From Streptomyces sp. HD (GTDB lineage Bacteria > Actinomycetota > Actinomycetes > Streptomycetales > Streptomycetaceae), in assembly GCF_028369295.1 (NCBI RefSeq), contig NZ_JAQMYP010000022.1, forward strand, positions 62,001-126,000: DNA of 64,000 nt. The letters run 5' to 3'. The notes beneath the pieces are model-generated. The model was not told where the DNA came from. It saw only the letters and a list, made by a program, of their open reading frames with translations, and searched no databases. The position numbers and the translations under genes are program-made. Positions 60,965-64,000 of the stretch are shown here, piece by piece. Each line of letters starts with the position of its first letter. The first letter of the stretch is position 1.

Positions 60965-61660
60965 ATGACCGTGAACACGCCGGACCGCCCGAAGACCGCC
61001 CACCCCGGGACGCCGGGTCGGCAACCAACGCTTCCCGGGGCACCGCCGCAGCGGCGCCGGCCGGGGCCCTCGCCCGAGGAGGGCGAGTTCGTCCGTCCAC
61101 TGACCCGGCGTCAGATCGACGACCGCATGCGAGAGCTCGGCGAGCTGTACACGTACACCTCGTCCAGCCAGGTGCGGGCCTCGGACGCGTCCAACCAGGA
61201 CCGGTCCGCCGCATTCCGGCGACGGCTCGCGGGCCACATGCGGCGGCCGGGGTTCGAGCTGCTCGTGGCGGAGACCGCCGGCCCCTCGGGCGCCGTCGTC
61301 CTCACGGCATGTGCCTATGGCTTCCCCGTGCGCGGCGACGTGCTCCGGTGGGACGGTCTCGACGGGTACCTCCCGGAGAGCCTGATGCGCGTCGCCGCCT
61401 TCGGCAGGCTCTTCGCGATCGCCGACATTCTCGTCGAGCGACAGGTACGCACCCAGGACCAGAGCCGCGAGTGGAACCTCGCCCGGCGCCTGCAGAAGCG
61501 GCTGCTGAGCGATCACCCGGCCGCGCTCGGTGTCACGCTGGTCGACCGTGACAACGCGGACACACTCGAAGCACTGCTGTCCTGGGGCTGGCGCTGCCTG
61601 TCGGCCGAGGCCCGCGGGGCGTCGTATCTCGCTCCCAGCCGACTTCTGGTGCTCCGATGA
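60965..61660 (+). CDS. GNAT-like hypothetical protein, copy 2
   Basis: 231 aa. RPLTRRQIDDRMRELGELYT, HMRRPGFELLVAETAGPSGA, CAYGFPVRGDVLRWDG, RLFAIADILVERQVRTQDQS, EWNLARRLQKRLLSDHPAAL, VTLVDRDNADTLEALLSWGW: about half identical by eye to copy 1 (25162-25830). Linked to the SCO5918-family copy 2 gene downstream. A Pro/Arg-rich N-terminal extension of about 40 residues is specific to this copy. Confidence 0.78.
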   Translation: MTVNTPDRPKTAHPGTPGRQPTLPGAPPQRRRPGPSPEEGEFVRPLTRRQIDDRMRELGELYTYTSSSQVRASDASNQDRSAAFRRRLAGHMRRPGFELLVAETAGPSGAVVLTACAYGFPVRGDVLRWDGLDGYLPESLMRVAAFGRLFAIADILVERQVRTQDQSREWNLARRLQKRLLSDHPAALGVTLVDRDNADTLEALLSWGWRCLSAEARGASYLAPSRLLVLR

Positions 61661-61697
61661 CCGATGACCGATGACCGCTGACCGATGACCGCTGTCC
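61654..61697. repeat. 7-bp tandem repeat after the GNAT-like stop
   Basis: (C)GATGACC-type units repeated about six times with GCTGACC variants. It covers the stop codon (61658-61660) and supplies further TGA triplets in other frames. Confidence 0.75.
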
Positions 61698-61809
61698 GGC
61701 GGGCGCGGGCTCCTGTCCGTTCTCGTTCGATCGGCACCCGAGTCGACCGCTGTGCACGCCCGTTCGCCTTCCACCCCGCTCCGATCCGTCCCGACCCTGG
61801 TGAGGAATC

Positions 61810-62103
61810 ATGCGCTGTGTGATCGCCCGTTACCCCTTCGACCTGTCCAAGGCCGAGGTGGAGATGTCGATGGAGAACGTCCGGCCCGAGCCCGTGACGA
61901 GGGAGTGTGTCGTCATCGGGGACCGGGTGTACCCCGTCAAGCAGGTGGGGGTGGTGATCACCCGTCAGGACCCGCGCGACTTCACCGCCGCGGAGATGGT
62001 CCGGGCACTGGTCCGTCTCGGCTTCACCTGCCGGACCGCACCTCAACAGCCCTCGCCCGCGCCCGGCCTGTCGTACGGTTCCGTCGACCGTTCGCTCGGC
62101 TGA
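61810..62103 (+). CDS. SCO5918-family protein, copy 2
   Basis: 97 aa, ATG 61810 with TGAGGA upstream. MRCVIARYPFDLSKAEVEMS, VIGDRVYPVKQVGVVITRQD, RDFTAAEMVRALVRLGFTCR: the same fold as copy 1. Follows the GNAT-like copy by 149 bases. The pair here lacks the helicase and cold-shock genes of the first locus. Confidence 0.85.
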   Translation: MRCVIARYPFDLSKAEVEMSMENVRPEPVTRECVVIGDRVYPVKQVGVVITRQDPRDFTAAEMVRALVRLGFTCRTAPQQPSPAPGLSYGSVDRSLG

Positions 62104-62470
62104 CCCTCCCGTACGTCCGCCGCGATCCGGCCGATCCGGGACGCGGCAACCCGCCTCCGCGCCGCCCGCCCGCGCAGGTCACCGCACCCGCGCCGGGCCG
62201 ACGCCGAGTCCCCGCCGACGGGGGCGGCGCGACCGGTGGCGCAAAACCTGCGGCCGCCCGGCCACCGGCCGTCCGGTGTGCTTCGATCGCTGCGGGGTAA
62301 CCGGCCCGAAGCACCGGCACGCCGGGACATACGCGACCGACGGGTCCCATGGCAGCCGCACGCGGATCCAGGAACACGCATCACGCGCCACACACGCGAA
62401 GCGACAGCGGACCCCGGAAAATCCACCGGGACGCGAAGCCCGGTCCCGCGCCGGGAAGCAGATCCAGGAA
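62104..62470. other. intergenic region with one bulged hairpin
   Basis: 367 bases without a gene. Stem CCGG-TGCTTCG/CGAAGCACCGG with a 2-base bulge (62274-62317) and a 21-base loop holding GGTAACC. Could be the terminator of the preceding operon or a leader element of the reductase gene. Confidence 0.4.
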
Positions 62471-62510
62471 CACGCCCAGGAGAAGAGGCACACGCCCAGG
62501 AGAAGAGGCA
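62471..62510 (+). repeat. perfect 20-bp duplication of the ribosome-binding region
   Basis: CACGCCCAGGAGAAGAGGCA occurs twice in tandem (62471-62490, 62491-62510) immediately before the ATG at 62516; each copy has AGGAGAAGAGG. Two ribosome landing sites result. Confidence 0.85.
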
Positions 62511-62515
62511 CACCC

Positions 62516-63667
62516 ATGCCCGTGCCGAGGCCCGCGCTGCCGTCGCCCGTCGCGGACCGGCTCACCGGGTGGTGGTCCGGACGTACCGGAGGACGGATCC
62601 TGACGACCGCGTCCTGGCTGGCCGGCCCGCTCACCAGCCCCGCCACCCCCGACGACTACCTCGCCCTGCTGGACCCGCTGCTGTCCGCCCGGCACCCCAC
62701 GGGCCGGATCGTCGCCGTGCACGCCGAGGGCCCCGCCGCGGCCACCCTGACCATCCGGCCGGGGCGCGGCTGGGCCGGGCACCGTGCCGGGCAGTATCTG
62801 CCGGTCGGGGTGGAGATCGACGGCGTACGGCACTGGCGGACGTACTCCCTCACCGCACGACCCGACGACCAGGCGCTCACCATCACCGTGAAGGCGGACC
62901 CCCGCGGCCGTGTCTCCCCGCACCTAGTGCACCGCACACCGCCCGGCACGGTGCTGCGACTCGGCCCCGCCCAGGGGGAGTTCGTACTGCCCGATCCGCC
63001 GCCGGAACGGATGCTGTTCGTGACGGCGGGCAGTGGTATCACCCCGGTGATGGGCATCCTGCGCACCCTCGCCGGCCGCCGCCGACCACCGGGCGGCCAG
63101 GACGCCGTCGTACTCCTGCACAGCGCACCCGATCCCGAACAGTGCCTGTTCCGAGCGGAGTTGACCGATCTGGCGGCCAGGTCACCCTGGCTGCGGCTCG
63201 GGCTGACGTATACGCGCGCGCACGGTCGGCTGACCCCGGAGCGCGTCGCCGCGCTCTGCCCCGACTGGCGGCGCCGGGACGCCTGGGTGTGCGGCCCGGC
63301 CGGACTGCTCGACGCGGCCGAGCGGCACTGGGGCGCCGGGGGCCTGCGCGGGCGGCTGCGCATGGAACGCTTCCGGCCGGCGCCCGTGCTGCCGCAGGCC
63401 GCCGACGCCACCGGCGGCCGGGTGCGGTTCGACCGCAGCGGCGTGGAGACCGACGCCCCCGCCTCCGGTCCGCTGCTGGTGACCGGCGAGAAGGCGGGCG
63501 TGGCGATGCCGTACGGCTGCCGCATCGGCGTCTGCCACAGCTGCCTCGTACCTCTCGTCGACGGCCGGATCCGCGATCTGCGGACCGGTGAACTGCACGG
63601 AGAACCGGGCGAGTTGATCCAGACCTGCGTCAACGGAGCCGCGGGTCCGCTCGTCCTCGACGCCTAG
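62516..63667 (+). CDS. ferredoxin-fused FAD/NAD(P)H oxidoreductase
   Basis: 383 aa. FAD-binding (WRTYSLTARPDDQALTITVK), NAD(P)-binding (LFVTAGSGITPVMGILRTLA, CGPAGLLDAAERHW), C-terminal [2Fe-2S] plant-type ferredoxin (YGCRIGVCHSCLVPLVDG, CVNGAAGPLVLDA) with four Cys. Electron donor of a desaturase; the next gene encodes one, as in mycobacterial DesA3/Rv3230c. Two tandem Shine-Dalgarno copies precede ATG. Confidence 0.9.
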   Translation: MPVPRPALPSPVADRLTGWWSGRTGGRILTTASWLAGPLTSPATPDDYLALLDPLLSARHPTGRIVAVHAEGPAAATLTIRPGRGWAGHRAGQYLPVGVEIDGVRHWRTYSLTARPDDQALTITVKADPRGRVSPHLVHRTPPGTVLRLGPAQGEFVLPDPPPERMLFVTAGSGITPVMGILRTLAGRRRPPGGQDAVVLLHSAPDPEQCLFRAELTDLAARSPWLRLGLTYTRAHGRLTPERVAALCPDWRRRDAWVCGPAGLLDAAERHWGAGGLRGRLRMERFRPAPVLPQAADATGGRVRFDRSGVETDAPASGPLLVTGEKAGVAMPYGCRIGVCHSCLVPLVDGRIRDLRTGELHGEPGELIQTCVNGAAGPLVLDA

Positions 63668-63687
63668 GACCTCCCGAGGAGGCCCCC

Positions 63688-64000
63688 ATGACCGCAGCAA
63701 CTGTCTTGACCGGCGAGCATGTTGATCTGAGCGACGATCTGGGCCGTGAACTCGACCTCATCCGGTCCGAGATCATCGCGGCACGAGGTACGACCGACGC
63801 CCACTACATCCACACGGTGCTCGCCGCACAGCGGGCGCTGGAGACCAGCGGCCGCCTCGCGCTCGCCGTCTCGATCCTCCCGCCCGCCTGGCTGGCCGGC
63901 ACCGCCATGCTCACCACGGCCAAGGTTTTGGAGAACATGGAGCTGGGCCACAACATCCTGCACGGCCAGTGGGACTGGATGGGCGACCCGGCGGTCCACT
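63688..64000 (+). CDS. fatty-acid desaturase, N-terminal part
   Basis: 104 codons to the right edge; ATG 63688, GAGGAGG eight bases upstream. SEIIAARGTTDAHYIHTVLA, TM-like LAVSILPPAWLAGTAMLTTA, KVLENMELGHNILHGQWDWM: the first His box HxxxH-type (GHNILHG) of membrane di-iron desaturases. Introduces a double bond into acyl chains using the adjacent reductase. Not complete in the window. Confidence 0.85.
   Translation, partial: MTAATVLTGEHVDLSDDLGRELDLIRSEIIAARGTTDAHYIHTVLAAQRALETSGRLALAVSILPPAWLAGTAMLTTAKVLENMELGHNILHGQWDWMGDPAVH

Overview
The base composition (about 70% G+C, near-universal G/C at third codon positions), frequent GTG starts, secreted hydrolases, SigE-family sigma factors, CGNR, XRE and GntR regulators and many 4-base stop/start overlaps point to a Streptomyces chromosome. 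It reads like a chromosomal arm or a strain-variable region: metabolic and envelope genes are interspersed with single-gene regulators, tandem repeats, pseudogenes and gene fragments. No rRNA, complete tRNA, CRISPR array, IS element or prophage module was found.

Layout. 1-2.0 kb: a MarR-type regulator coupled to a membrane protein, and a secreted GH5 enzyme. 2.1-8.3 kb: a secreted esterase/lipase; a GT51 peptidoglycan polymerase with a degenerate transpeptidase half, coupled to a sigma-like protein fused to a membrane-anchored domain; the same sigma/membrane pair unfused in a divergent operon. 8.4-21.9 kb: secreted tripeptidyl aminopeptidase, two paralogous polysaccharide deacetylases around a membrane protein, an XRE-membrane regulator, a DUF4232 lipoprotein, a decayed alpha/beta hydrolase beside a CGNR zinc-finger regulator, a META-domain lipoprotein, and a TetR/oxidoreductase pair. 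22-25.8 kb: cold-response cluster (DEAD-box helicase, CspA, MerR, SCO5918-family and GNAT-like proteins). 26-33.8 kb: cell-wall block (L,D-transpeptidase, FemX-like, MurJ), then a two-component system with a GerMN lipoprotein.

34-39.3 kb: accessory block with lower third-position G+C and many uncharacterised genes around a GntR regulator and its AGTGGC operators. 39.4-41.5 kb: Ser/Thr kinase with a PQQ-type sensor. 41.8-45.3 kb: modABC and a HTH-Mop protein; a 35-codon micro-ORF built from copies of the modC start sits between modB and modC. 46.4-47.7 kb: a HTH/ACP chimera and a GH97 remnant. 48-50.2 kb: NarL-type two-component system. 50.3-51.9 kb: convergent DUF2182/DUF1326 pair. 52.3-55.5 kb: LCP protein and a deacetylase-GT2 fusion whose NodB domain has lost its metal ligands. 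56-58 kb: ferric-reductase-like protein and a secreted FMN-binding protein.

58.1-60.6 kb is a gene graveyard (ricin-lectin, PucR, TetR, NTPase and TrkH fragments) ending at the 3' half of a tRNA-Gly(CCC), the usual footprint of a tRNA-targeting integrative element. Right after it lies a second copy of the GNAT-like/SCO5918-family pair, with a leader closely matching that of the first copy 36 kb away. The window ends in a ferredoxin-NAD(P)H reductase/fatty-acid desaturase pair.

The strongest leads are the conserved GNAT-like leader with a compensatory base pair, the modB-to-modC start-duplication relay, the histidine kinase with a 12-residue repeat array inside its ATPase domain, the sigma-membrane fusion, and the tRNA footprint with its fragment graveyard. 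All family names come from reading motifs; no database search was run.
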